Below, piece by piece: positions 1 through 6,554 of a DNA stretch of 31,607 bases (within the stretch, counting starts at the first letter, position 1; the number at the start of each line of letters is the position of its first letter). The DNA lies in NCBI GenBank assembly GCA_023397655.1, contig JAEWTW010000001.1, positions 1 through 31,607 on the forward strand, written 5' to 3'. The notes beneath the pieces were generated by a model. It was not told where the DNA came from and made no database searches. It was given only the letters and a program-made list of their open reading frames with translations. Source of the stretch: Bacillota bacterium (GTDB lineage Bacteria; Bacillota; Clostridia; Christensenellales; SZUA-584). The position numbers and the translations under genes were made by a program.

Positions 1-90
1 GTCTTTGCGTACCGAACCGGTGGTAAACGTTTCGCCGCAGGCGCACGTGACCGTACACGCGTGATACTCGGGATGTATGCCTTTCTTCAT
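1..90 (-). CDS. rpmE: 50S ribosomal protein L31 (5' part only)
   Basis: The first 30 residues are visible and the rest lies left of the window. They start MKKGIHPEYH and carry the CTVTCACGETF segment of L31. The C-A-C pair fits the zinc-binding (C+) form of L31, although the second half of the zinc site is outside the window. L31 is a small protein of the 50S subunit near the central protuberance. The ATG at 88-90 is preceded by a GAGGTG Shine-Dalgarno at a normal distance. The gene is transcribed leftward from a promoter near 189-216. Confidence 0.95.
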   Translation of the reverse strand, partial: MKKGIHPEYHACTVTCACGETFTTGSVRKD

Positions 91-216
91 CTGCACTCAC
101 CTCTTTTTCCTGGCCTGCAAGCCGCGCCCCCGGTTTTTTACAACGCGGAGGCAATGAAACATGCCAGCCTTATAAAGTCGCAAATTCGATTATAACACAA
201 GTCATAAAAAAATCAA
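91..216 (-). promoter_or_regulatory. rpmE promoter and 5' leader
   Basis: On the minus strand a TATAAT (plus 189-194), preceded by TGT to form an extended -10, lies 16 bases from TTGATT (plus 211-216). The transcript would carry a leader of roughly 90 bases with complementary CCGCG and CGCGG segments. Some Firmicutes L31 mRNAs carry autoregulatory leaders, so this could be one, but I did not match a defined motif. Confidence 0.5.
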
Positions 217-338
217 CCGCGAATTTCCCGTCAACGAAAAACAAAATTTGACCTCCATGCAATCCGCCGCGTCATTCATTATCCCTGCCTGATATCCATA
301 TACTTTAATAACGATGCGAATAGTCAAAGGAGAAGATC

Positions 339-1280
339 ATGGAAAGCATACAGCGCCAGATAATGCTGCTGCATCCGGGAGACGGCCCCTATGCCCACCC
401 GCAAAGCCGCGGCATGCTCAAAATGCAGGCGGTGCAGGCCGGCCTCGCAGTCTCGCTGACACTCAATGGCCTGCCTACAGGCAGTTACATGTTGTATCTG
501 TTTCTGCATGACGGCACGGCGATTTATACCGGCGATGTCAGTAACGGCGGCGTTCGCCAGACGCTGCCGGGCATCCGTCTCAAGAGCATATGGGGCGCCG
601 CTGTGATCCATACCAAATCTCTCGCTTTCTGCCTGAAGTCGACCGGGGTCGACTGGACGGACGTTTCCTCGCGTTTCAAGCTCATTCACGCGCCGCACCC
701 GGCTCCACCCGCTGCAGAACCGGCTGTACCGGACGATCCGCCGCCCGCACCTGCGCCCGTTCAGCAACCGGAGACAGCACACGTCTCCGACGCCGAGGCA
801 GCGCCCGCAATGACTGCCGAAATCCCTCCGGAAGCGGATGAACCCGCCGCCGAGCCACTATACATGTCTCCCGAATACCCGCCCGGAGACGAGCCCGATC
901 AAGAGCCTTTCGAGACACTGGCCGACTTGGAGGAGGATGAGGAATACAGCCCCTGCGAATCCTGTCCGAACGCCACACGCCGGGAGCGTATCAACCCGTT
1001 TCCGTCAGTGTTTCCCCAAAGCGAGTGGTTTAAGATATCCTATCCCGGCCCGACAGGTTGGTGGCACTACATCACCGGACGCGTTTACAGCGGCCCGAAC
1101 GTCGTGGCCAAAGCGGTGGGCGTGCCGGGTGAATACGGCATGGCCCCGCCCGTCTGGCTGGACGGCTTTGGCACATACCTGCGCTGTATCACACAGGATG
1201 CGCATGGTTACTGGCTCATGTTTCAGGATGCAGAGACAGGAGAGATCCTGGATATGGGTCTATCTCCACGTGATGCGTAA
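339..1280 (+). CDS. Two-domain protein of unknown function with acidic proline/alanine-rich linker
   Basis: 313 residues, start chosen because AAAGGAG sits just upstream of the ATG. No signal peptide or membrane segment is seen. Residues 1 to about 115 look like a compact domain (LLHPGDGPYAHPQSRGMLKM, then a beta-rich stretch). Residues about 120-205 are a low-complexity linker rich in Pro, Ala, Glu and Asp. A CESC motif follows, then a C-terminal domain of about 100 residues with WWHYITGRVY, VVAKAVGVPGEYG, and GYWLMFQDAETGE. From memory, Clostridia have proteins of unknown function with the same N-domain/linker/C-domain plan; I cannot name a function. Its last 65 bases overlap the converging veg-like gene, and no terminator separates the two. 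Confidence 0.75.
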   Translation: MESIQRQIMLLHPGDGPYAHPQSRGMLKMQAVQAGLAVSLTLNGLPTGSYMLYLFLHDGTAIYTGDVSNGGVRQTLPGIRLKSIWGAAVIHTKSLAFCLKSTGVDWTDVSSRFKLIHAPHPAPPAAEPAVPDDPPPAPAPVQQPETAHVSDAEAAPAMTAEIPPEADEPAAEPLYMSPEYPPGDEPDQEPFETLADLEEDEEYSPCESCPNATRRERINPFPSVFPQSEWFKISYPGPTGWWHYITGRVYSGPNVVAKAVGVPGEYGMAPPVWLDGFGTYLRCITQDAHGYWLMFQDAETGEILDMGLSPRDA

Positions 1281-1479
1281 GCACCTCGGAATATGAAAAG
1301 CAGTACCGCCGCCGGTAGCCATGCTCCCTGACCAGCACGGTGAACACTTCCGGATACAGGCCGTCTATGATGCCGTCCTGCGTGGTACCGCCGCGCCGTC
1401 CGCACCGCATCTTTAACGTGATACGCTCACCCTTCTGCCCTCTCATCTGCTGCCTGATATCGTCCAGATTGTCGTTCAT
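1216..1479 (-). CDS. veg: Veg family protein (DUF1021)
   Basis: 87 residues from the ATG at 1479; an in-frame GTG three codons earlier is less likely because the AAAGGCGG Shine-Dalgarno overlaps it. The order of motifs fits Veg: an N-terminal helix with a D-D-I-R-Q-Q motif, GERITLKMRCGRRGG, a YPEVFTVLV strand, and YCFSYSEVLTHHVEI at the usual C-terminus. In Bacillus subtilis veg is highly expressed and near the origin; Veg has been linked to biofilm control and spore outgrowth. This copy runs about 14 residues past the usual Veg end, inside the region antisense to the 339-1280 gene. Confidence 0.8.
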   Translation of the reverse strand: MNDNLDDIRQQMRGQKGERITLKMRCGRRGGTTQDGIIDGLYPEVFTVLVREHGYRRRYCFSYSEVLTHHVEIDPYPGSLLSLHPET

Positions 1480-1664
1480 CCCGCACACCGCCTTTTTATT
1501 ATATATGTAGCTATGTTTCCCAAATCAGCGCAGCATTATCCTGAATTGGTACACTTTAAGTCCATTTTTCTGCATAATCATTAGACAGCCTGAATAGTCC
1601 GATGACGACAAAAGTTGTTAGTCGAACATATGTTAGATAACCGAAGTGCGGTATTTGTATATTT

Positions 1665-1728
1665 TTATCCATCGAAATGAATATTTCTATCCCAGTTATC
1701 CACAGTTTTGTCCACAGAGTGTGTAAAA
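1665..1728 (+). promoter_or_regulatory. Cluster of DnaA-box-like sequences in a long non-coding stretch
   Basis: Region 1480-1890 has no convincing gene. Within it TTATCCACA (1696-1704) matches the DnaA box exactly. TTGTCCACA (1708-1716) follows in the same orientation, 12 bases start to start. TGTGTAAAA (1720-1728) is the reverse of a one-mismatch box, and TTATCCATC (1665-1673) is a weaker match. The surroundings are AT-rich. This may be a DnaA titration or regulatory site, or a minor part of an origin region. No dnaA, dnaN or rnpA is in the window, so calling it oriC is not justified. Confidence 0.45.
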
Positions 1729-1893
1729 CGAAGCTAGAGTGACTATTTTGGAGATTCGTAAATTCCTGCCGAAGTAACAAAATGTATAAAACTTTTTTTC
1801 AACGCCGCAGCGCCTTAATCCCTGCCTTATAAATATTCACGTGCCTATACGGACAGTTGTCACTTCCCTCACGTTTTGTTCCATCCATCTTGA

Positions 1894-1924
1894 TTGCCGC
1901 TTTCATTTTGTTTTATGCTATAAT
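1894..1924 (+). promoter_or_regulatory. Extended -10 promoter for the 54-residue membrane protein
   Basis: TGCTATAAT (1916-1924) is a perfect extended -10. A weak TTGCCG lies at 1894-1899, 19 bases upstream. The next gene starts 43 bases after the -10 box. Confidence 0.55.
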
Positions 1925-1966
1925 AAAATTGCAGGCAGCAGAGATATAGAAGGAGATGCATTCAGC

Positions 1967-2131
1967 ATGAGCATCAAGCATAGATTGCAAAACGTTTTGT
2001 ACAAAATACGCCATCCCGAGCGGGACGAGAACGAAGCCGCTTTTTACAGGAATCTCGGCTTCAAACGGCTGCTGTTTATTCTGCCGTTCCTCATCGCTGC
2101 CGCCATCTTTATACTGCTTTCTCTCAAGTGA
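1967..2131 (+). CDS. Small single-pass membrane protein, 54 residues
   Basis: The ATG at 1967 is preceded by AGAAGGAGATGC, a strong ribosome site, so I prefer it to an upstream in-frame ATG at 1841 that lies ahead of the predicted promoter. The protein has a basic N-terminal half (MSIKHRLQNVLYKIRHPERD), a short polar stretch, and a C-terminal hydrophobic helix at about residues 35-52 ending in SLK. It probably sits in the membrane with the charged part in the cytoplasm. No family is recognised. It lies upstream of the DtxR-type regulator but that gene appears to have its own promoter. Confidence 0.65.
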   Translation: MSIKHRLQNVLYKIRHPERDENEAAFYRNLGFKRLLFILPFLIAAAIFILLSLK

Positions 2132-2178
2132 TAGCCGACCCGCTCAATCAAAATCCGGGCAGTTGTTAAATTGGGCAT

Positions 2179-2206
2179 TTGCTTCTTATGCAGAATATGT
2201 TATTAT
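2179..2206 (+). promoter_or_regulatory. Promoter of the DtxR-family regulator
   Basis: TTGCTT (2179-2184) and TATTAT (2201-2206) are separated by 16 bases; TGT directly before the -10 makes it an extended type. No clear palindromic DtxR-type operator was recognised. Confidence 0.5.
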
Positions 2207-2243
2207 TTAAGGACTACCTGATAACCAAAAGGCGGTGAATTGC

Positions 2244-2618
2244 ATGGATTTCAGCGAATCTGTCGAAATGTATCTGGAAGCGATACTGGAACTGGAAGCC
2301 AAAAACAACGTGGTGCGCAGCGTCGATGTCGCACGTTTTCTTGGCGTTTCAAAGCCCAGTGTTAACCGCGCCATGACCAACCTGAAAAACGAAGGCTACA
2401 TCCGTCAGGAGCCGTACGGAGATATCACGTTCACCGACGCCGGGCGCAGCAAAGCGGCGCGCATTCATGAGTTTCATCATATCATTACCGACTTTCTGGT
2501 GGGTTCACTGGGCATCAGTCCGGACCTGGCGGAGTCGGATGCATGCCGCATTGAGCACGTCATATCGCCCGAAGTCATTCAGGCTATGAAAGTATACAAT
2601 AAAAAGCGACAGCAGTGA
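2244..2618 (+). CDS. DtxR/MntR-family metal-dependent transcriptional regulator
   Basis: 124 residues from the ATG at 2244, chosen because AAAGGCGG is placed correctly for it; a GTG three codons earlier lies inside that site. The N-terminal winged helix-turn-helix (about residues 6-70) contains RFLGVSKPSVNRAMTNLKNE. The dimerisation/metal-binding domain follows with HEFHHIITDFL and DACRIEHVISPEV. There is no SH3-like third domain, as in MntR-sized members. The metal-site residues resemble DtxR more than MntR: Met9 in the EMYLE motif, and Cys101, Glu104 and His105 in CRIEH. That favours iron sensing over manganese, by inference. No transporter gene is adjacent, so its targets are not evident here. 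Confidence 0.9.
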   Translation: MDFSESVEMYLEAILELEAKNNVVRSVDVARFLGVSKPSVNRAMTNLKNEGYIRQEPYGDITFTDAGRSKAARIHEFHHIITDFLVGSLGISPDLAESDACRIEHVISPEVIQAMKVYNKKRQQ

Positions 2619-2645
2619 GAGACCCAGCTGTTGATTTCGTAAAAT

Positions 2646-2675
2646 AAAAACGGCAATGGATGCCGTTTTTTATTT
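2646..2675. terminator. Rho-independent terminator, probably bidirectional
   Basis: AAAAACGGCA and TGCCGTTTTT form a ten-pair stem around a short loop, followed by TATTT. It lies between the plus-strand DtxR-type gene and the minus-strand cysteine-rich gene, and the A-run on the other side would serve the minus strand. Confidence 0.85.
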
Positions 2676-2684
2676 CAATGAGCG

Positions 2685-2831
2685 TTATTCAAACATTTCC
2701 ATGCTCTGCTGGCAGTCGTTGCAATAGCCGCTGTTCATGTCATAACAGTCCTTGCACATATACGAATTACATGCCTTGCAGTGGTGCATCGCGCGGGATT
2801 CCATCGCATTGGAGCAACAGGAGCAATTCAT
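2685..2831 (-). CDS. 48-residue cysteine-rich putative zinc-binding protein
   Basis: A short gene with ATG at 2829-2831, an AAGGAT ribosome site upstream and TAA at 2685-2687. Nine of its 48 residues are cysteine (3, 5, 6, 18, 21, 26, 29, 37, 40), with His16 and His17. The spacing MNCSCC, HHCKAC, CKDC and YCNDC gives four successive C-x2-C-like pairs, as in small zinc-ribbon or RING/treble-clef knuckles binding two metal ions. No signal peptide or membrane helix is present. The order and regularity of the cysteines argue that it is real. Its function and partners are unknown. Confidence 0.65.
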   Translation of the reverse strand: MNCSCCSNAMESRAMHHCKACNSYMCKDCYDMNSGYCNDCQQSMEMFE

Positions 2832-2947
2832 TTTCGACATCCTTGTATCCGCCTTTTCAATTATTTCTGACGCTAGTTTGCGCTTAAGGCGCGCCTTTCA
2901 TACATCAAAATAGCCATAAAAAGGGATGCAGGAATAAAATCTATAAC

Positions 2948-3784
2948 TTATTGGTCAACCGGCTCACCCGCAAAATCGGTGTCGCCAAACCACGTCGGCA
3001 GTTCCTCCGAATCGCCCTCCATCGCCGCAAGCGCCACGGGAATCATTTGCTGCGCCTGCCGCACGCCCTCATCCACCATCGCCTTCATACCGGCGTAATC
3101 CGCCATACTGAACAGCGATTCGTCCCTTTTGACCGGATACAACAGGCTGGTGGTGTCAAAGCGCGCTATCCTGCCGATCAGTGCCAGATAACGCCGACGC
3201 AAAGGCCCAAGGCTCCCCAGCGTCTGCTTCGCGAACGCAAACTGCTTCTGCGCCTTGCTCACCATGCCTGGCGTAATGTGCAGGCCGTACAGCTCGTTCG
3301 CAGCTCTTGTGTACCATTCACAGATACCAGGTCCAATTCCGCCATACATAATTTCGGGATATATGGCGTACTTCTCCGGCTCAATGCCCCAACACTCCAT
3401 CGCTGTATAGCTGTCCCACATGTATTCGATCGCCTGATGACGCGCGTCGTCCTCGCCTGTCCGGCCGTATACAAACGGGTGTGCGTTTTTGTCCACGGCG
3501 TAGTGCGTCAAAAAACCGGCGGCGTACGATACCAGCTCATTCCGGTCCGCACCCTCATATCCGCGCACAAAGCCGATGAGATGCTCCAGAAGCGCGCGCG
3601 TGTCTCCATTGTGCATCGCCACGCCCAGCGCAAACATCGTCTTATCCCGCATCCACGGCTGATAGTTGTGAAAAAAGAGCATGTCCGGCCCTTGGCACCC
3701 CAGTAAAAAAGCCGCTCTGTGCGGCACGCTGACGGCATCAAGCACCCGATCCCCCGCCTCTTTATGCGTTAAGTATGCTGGCAT
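2948..3784 (-). CDS. Zinc-dependent phospholipase C family protein
   Basis: 278 residues. The N-terminus (MPAYLTHKEAGDRVL), the GCQGPDMLFFHNYQPW segment and AAGFLTHYAVDKNAHPF are characteristic of the zinc-dependent phospholipase C superfamily fold seen in many clostridial cytoplasmic proteins. His7, Asp34 and the histidines of FLTHYAVDKNAHPF are the likely metal ligands. There is no signal peptide, unlike secreted alpha-toxin-type phospholipases, so it is probably intracellular. Its substrate is unknown and phospholipase activity is an assumption from the family name. The gene stands alone, with tag upstream on the same strand. Confidence 0.8.
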   Translation of the reverse strand: MPAYLTHKEAGDRVLDAVSVPHRAAFLLGCQGPDMLFFHNYQPWMRDKTMFALGVAMHNGDTRALLEHLIGFVRGYEGADRNELVSYAAGFLTHYAVDKNAHPFVYGRTGEDDARHQAIEYMWDSYTAMECWGIEPEKYAIYPEIMYGGIGPGICEWYTRAANELYGLHITPGMVSKAQKQFAFAKQTLGSLGPLRRRYLALIGRIARFDTTSLLYPVKRDESLFSMADYAGMKAMVDEGVRQAQQMIPVALAAMEGDSEELPTWFGDTDFAGEPVDQ

Positions 3785-3825
3785 TAGAATGTACCCCCAT
3801 ATAAATCACCCTGCCGAGGTAAGCG

Positions 3826-4325
3826 TCAGCAGGAACCATGTAAATCGCAGCCCGGCTCGTGGGCTTCTATCGCGCCCACACTGCCGAGGAACGAATCGCA
3901 GACTGTCACACCGGTAAACCGAAAGCCCCGCTTTTCAAATCCCGGTGCAAGGCCGCGCCGTCGCCGAAGCTGTACACGTACGCAACAAAGCTGTTCTCTT
4001 GCGCAAACTGTGTACGCATCAGTCTCGCGTTGTGTATCGTTGCGTCTATCTTTCGCCGGTTCCGGATGATGCGGCTGTCCGCCATCAGCGCGTCCGCGTC
4101 TTCCTCCGTCATCAGCGCCACCCGCGCCGTATCGAAACCATGAAACACCTCGCGGAATGCGGCGCGTTTGTGCAGCACCGTACGCCAAGACAGCCCTGCC
4201 TGAAACATCTCAAGACACAGCTTTTCAAACAGCGCTGTGTCACTGTGCTTGCGCCGTCCGAATTCATTGTCATGATAATTCCGCATCAGCTCATCATTGC
4301 CTTGCGCCCAGCTGCATCTTTTCAT
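3826..4325 (-). pseudogene. tag: DNA-3-methyladenine glycosylase I, frameshifted
   Basis: The first frame (4325 to 3906) starts MKRCSWAQGN, carries YHDNEFG, and has the glycosylase core CLEMFQAGLSWRTVL with the conserved acidic residue. It then reads HRDLKSGAF and stops. The next frame continues with EKRGFRFTGVTVCDSFLGS and EAHEPGC. Family members read SKDLKKRGFKFVG at this point, so one A is missing from the A-run at plus 3932-3935. The rejoined protein keeps the zinc ligands Cys4 and His18 and the C-terminal H-x3-C. The linker before DLKK is also about 20 residues shorter than in E. coli Tag. The gene is either a recent pseudogene or a homopolymer sequencing error. Tag excises 3-methyladenine from alkylated DNA. 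Confidence 0.85.
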
Positions 4326-4331
4326 ACGCGT

Positions 4332-4340
4332 ATTCTACCA
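4332..4340 (-). promoter_or_regulatory. Extended -10 box of tag, six bases before the ATG
   Basis: Reading the minus strand, TGGTAGAAT is followed by six bases and then the tag ATG. No Shine-Dalgarno lies between. Transcription would start at or within a base or two of the start codon, giving a leaderless mRNA. Confidence 0.45.
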
Positions 4341-4380
4341 CACACGCACACAGAAATGTGTTAATTTTTGCAGGCGCTTG

Positions 4381-4389
4381 TGTTATGAT
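4381..4389 (+). promoter_or_regulatory. Extended -10 promoter of hisC
   Basis: TGTTATGAT fits TGnTATnAT. The spaced -35 is weak (TTAATT near 4361). The hisC start follows after a CCGGAGG ribosome site. Confidence 0.45.
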
Positions 4390-4415
4390 GAAGAAAAATA
4401 CTCCGGAGGCGACTC

Positions 4416-5462
4416 GTGCAACGCTACCTCAGTCAGAAAGCTCGCGGCATCACGCCCTATACGGCGGGAGCGCAGCCGCAGGGAACCGATATCATCAAAC
4501 TGAATACCAACGAAAACCCTTATCCGCCCTCGCCCGCCGCATTGGACGCGCTGGCGCGGTTCGACGGCGCCCGCCTGCGGCTGTATCCGCGCCCGGACGG
4601 CGGTCCGCTGCGCGCCGCAGCAGCCAAAGCTTTCAGCCTGCCCGAATCGCACGTGTTCTGCGGCAACGGGTCGGACGAGGTGCTGGGCTTCGCGTTCGAT
4701 GCCTTCTTCGACAGCGACATACTGTTTCCGGACATCACATACAGCTTTTACCCCGTATGGGCCGCCTACTACGGCATCAGCTACACCACCGTGCCGCTGA
4801 ACGGTGATTTCACGGTTCCGGTGGACAGTATGGTGAGCAAAGGCGGCATCGTGCTGGCCAACCCCAACGCGCCCACCGGCATCGCGCTTCCGTTGTCCGA
4901 TGTGGAGCGCATACTGCAAAACAATACGGAACGCGTGGTCATCGTGGACGAAGCGTACGCCGCCTTCGGTACGCCGAGCGCTGTCGCTTTGATCGATCGC
5001 TATCCCAACCTGCTGGTGGTGATGACGATGTCCAAGTCGCACGCGCTCGCCGGTCTGCGTGTCGGTCTGGCCCTGGGGCAGCCGCACCTTATCGACGCCC
5101 TCACGTGCATCAAGGACAGCTTCAACTCCTACCCGCTGGACATGCTTGCTCAGCACGTCGGCGCAGCGGCGCTTCTGGATACAGTGTACTACGATTCCAT
5201 TTCCCGGAAAATAATAGCAACGCGCGAACGCACTGTGCGTGGGCTTGAAGCTCTCGGCTTTGACGTGCTGCCCTCCAGTTCCAACTTCCTGTTCGCGTCC
5301 AAACCGGGGCTCAGCGCCGCGAATCTGAAACGCCATTTGGAACAACACAGCATCTACGTGCGGCACTTCAACCTGCCGCGCATATCCGAATACCTGCGCA
5401 TCAGCATCGGCACCGACGACCAGATGGACGCGCTGCTTCGCTGTATCGGCAGTTATACCTAA
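4416..5462 (+). CDS. hisC: Histidinol-phosphate aminotransferase-like class I/II aminotransferase
   Basis: 348 residues; the start is GTG at 4416, eight bases after CGGAGG. It belongs to the PLP-dependent HisC family: KLNTNENPYPPSP near residue 28, NPNAPTG at 150-156, VDEAYAAFG at about 177-185, and Lys207 in MTMSKSHALAGLRVG as the Schiff-base lysine. HisC converts histidinol phosphate to imidazole-acetol phosphate using 2-oxoglutarate. No other his gene is near, and stand-alone HisC-like proteins may serve other substrates such as aromatic amino acids or the phosphonate/cobamide threonine-phosphate pathway. No CobD-specific lineage signal was judged, so HisC is the default call. A strong terminator follows. 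Confidence 0.85.
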   Translation: MQRYLSQKARGITPYTAGAQPQGTDIIKLNTNENPYPPSPAALDALARFDGARLRLYPRPDGGPLRAAAAKAFSLPESHVFCGNGSDEVLGFAFDAFFDSDILFPDITYSFYPVWAAYYGISYTTVPLNGDFTVPVDSMVSKGGIVLANPNAPTGIALPLSDVERILQNNTERVVIVDEAYAAFGTPSAVALIDRYPNLLVVMTMSKSHALAGLRVGLALGQPHLIDALTCIKDSFNSYPLDMLAQHVGAAALLDTVYYDSISRKIIATRERTVRGLEALGFDVLPSSSNFLFASKPGLSAANLKRHLEQHSIYVRHFNLPRISEYLRISIGTDDQMDALLRCIGSYT

Positions 5463-5532
5463 TATCTAATAACCCCTCATTGGTATCATTAATTGATTTG
5501 AGGCCTATATGATAACGGCGTGTTCTAAAATC

Positions 5533-5559
5533 AAGCCAGTACCTGCACTGGCTTTTTTG
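5533..5559 (+). terminator. Rho-independent terminator after hisC
   Basis: AAGCCAGT and ACTGGCTT form an eight-pair stem with a six-base loop followed by a T-run. Confidence 0.9.
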
Positions 5560-5573
5560 TTGCGTCCCGGAGC

Positions 5574-6512
5574 TTAGACAGGCAGAATATCTCCCATGTT
5601 GCCTGCTATCTCCATACCAGCCCGATCGCTGGTTCCCTTATAAATGACCTCGTTTCCAGAAAACAGTGTCAGCTCAACCTGAGCCGTAATGCTTTCTTCA
5701 ATGTCACGCTGCATCAGCCCGTTCATGGGCGCCCGCAAAATACCGCCTTTGGCATACCGCGCATTAAATTCAATCATGTTTTTCGGATTCTGCATTCGAA
5801 CCTGAAGCATATCCCCGTTTAAGCTGATGTGAGTGATATGGCTTCTATTATATGTTGCAAATCGGTAAAAGCCCGTCGGCGTCATCAAAAACGATATCAG
5901 CCCGGTAAAACTCCTGCCCAGCCAGGGAATACGGGCGATAGAAAACATAAATGAAACGCCGGATTCTTCAAAATGGTTCGCCTGCAGCCATATCCATGAA
6001 TCCGGGAAAGACCGGCCCCAATCCTTCTCAATGTAGCCCTCGCCGCCATCCATATCGATGTTCTGCCCGGAAACGGTCATTTTCCCTCTGATGGTGTGCG
6101 ACATGTTCACAATACCATGGTAACATTCCATTCCCGGTACGAACGAAAAGGGGCCCATAATCCCCGGACTGAAAAAAGTTTTGGGGAATTTAACGACATT
6201 CTCGAAATGTATATCAGCACGAAGCTCATCGCTGCCAAGATCAATCTGAAGCCGTGTATCTGAAAATATATTATCATTAATGCGAACAAGAAACCGTTTT
6301 GGATCCGAATAAAAAGAATCAAACGGAAAGCGGTAATAAGCAGTCGTCGCCCTGACGGCGTCGATTCTTTGAATAAAAGCATGGGAATCCTGTCTGCTTG
6401 TTCCCATCGAAATGCCTGGAATCACAGCCAGCACGTTTTGGCGCGCTTTATCAATCAGTTTAAAATACCAGCCCTCAAAGTAGTGCCGCCTGCGCCCACG
6501 CCCTTGAAACAT
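5574..6512 (-). CDS. Tocopherol cyclase family protein
   Basis: 312 residues from the first ATG. The HYFEGWYFKLID segment near the N-terminus, AVIPGISMG, SHAFIQ, GPFSFVPGMECYHGIVNM and GYIEKDWGRSFPDSWIWLQ are the hallmark order of the tocopherol-cyclase-like family. The plant member closes the chromanol ring of vitamin E; bacterial members in Firmicutes have no established substrate, and a clostridium is not expected to make tocopherol. Homologues usually begin with a few residues before NPEMFQG. Here the frame upstream of the ATG encodes IFKRIWNPE, and a perfect ribosome site sits before an ATA codon at 6539, so the true start may be there. No neighbouring prenyl-lipid gene suggests a pathway. 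Confidence 0.75.
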   Translation of the reverse strand: MFQGRGRRRHYFEGWYFKLIDKARQNVLAVIPGISMGTSRQDSHAFIQRIDAVRATTAYYRFPFDSFYSDPKRFLVRINDNIFSDTRLQIDLGSDELRADIHFENVVKFPKTFFSPGIMGPFSFVPGMECYHGIVNMSHTIRGKMTVSGQNIDMDGGEGYIEKDWGRSFPDSWIWLQANHFEESGVSFMFSIARIPWLGRSFTGLISFLMTPTGFYRFATYNRSHITHISLNGDMLQVRMQNPKNMIEFNARYAKGGILRAPMNGLMQRDIEESITAQVELTLFSGNEVIYKGTSDRAGMEIAGNMGDILPV

Positions 6513-6536
6513 TTCAGGATTCCAAATTCTTTTGAA

Positions 6537-6554
6537 TATTGAGAGTTCCTCCTT
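6537..6554 (-). promoter_or_regulatory. Shine-Dalgarno pointing to an ATA start
   Basis: On the minus strand AAGGAGGA (plus 6547-6554) lies seven bases before ATA (6539-6537), in frame with the tocopherol-cyclase-like protein. The only ATG in frame is nine codons further on and has no ribosome site at the right distance. Confidence 0.55.

Noticed and set aside
1556..1780. A 74-codon minus-strand open frame across the DnaA-box region
   Set aside because: It begins at TTG, has no ribosome site and shows no recognisable protein features; the stretch is AT-rich and carries the DnaA boxes.
1480..1890. Calling the region oriC
   Set aside because: dnaA, dnaN, rnpA and rpmH are not in the window and the boxes are few; only a DnaA-box cluster is supported.
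2886..2897. The 12-base palindrome AAGGCGCGCCTT as a regulatory operator
   Set aside because: It occurs once in the area and has no clear promoter beside it; a chance palindrome is possible.
3920..3940. Programmed -1 frameshifting in tag
   Set aside because: The site lacks a canonical slippery heptamer, and no frameshifting is known for this family; loss of one A is simpler.
4416..5462. CobD-type threonine-phosphate decarboxylase instead of HisC
   Set aside because: No cobamide biosynthesis gene is adjacent and the sequence reads as a normal HisC-type aminotransferase; I kept the doubt in the entry.
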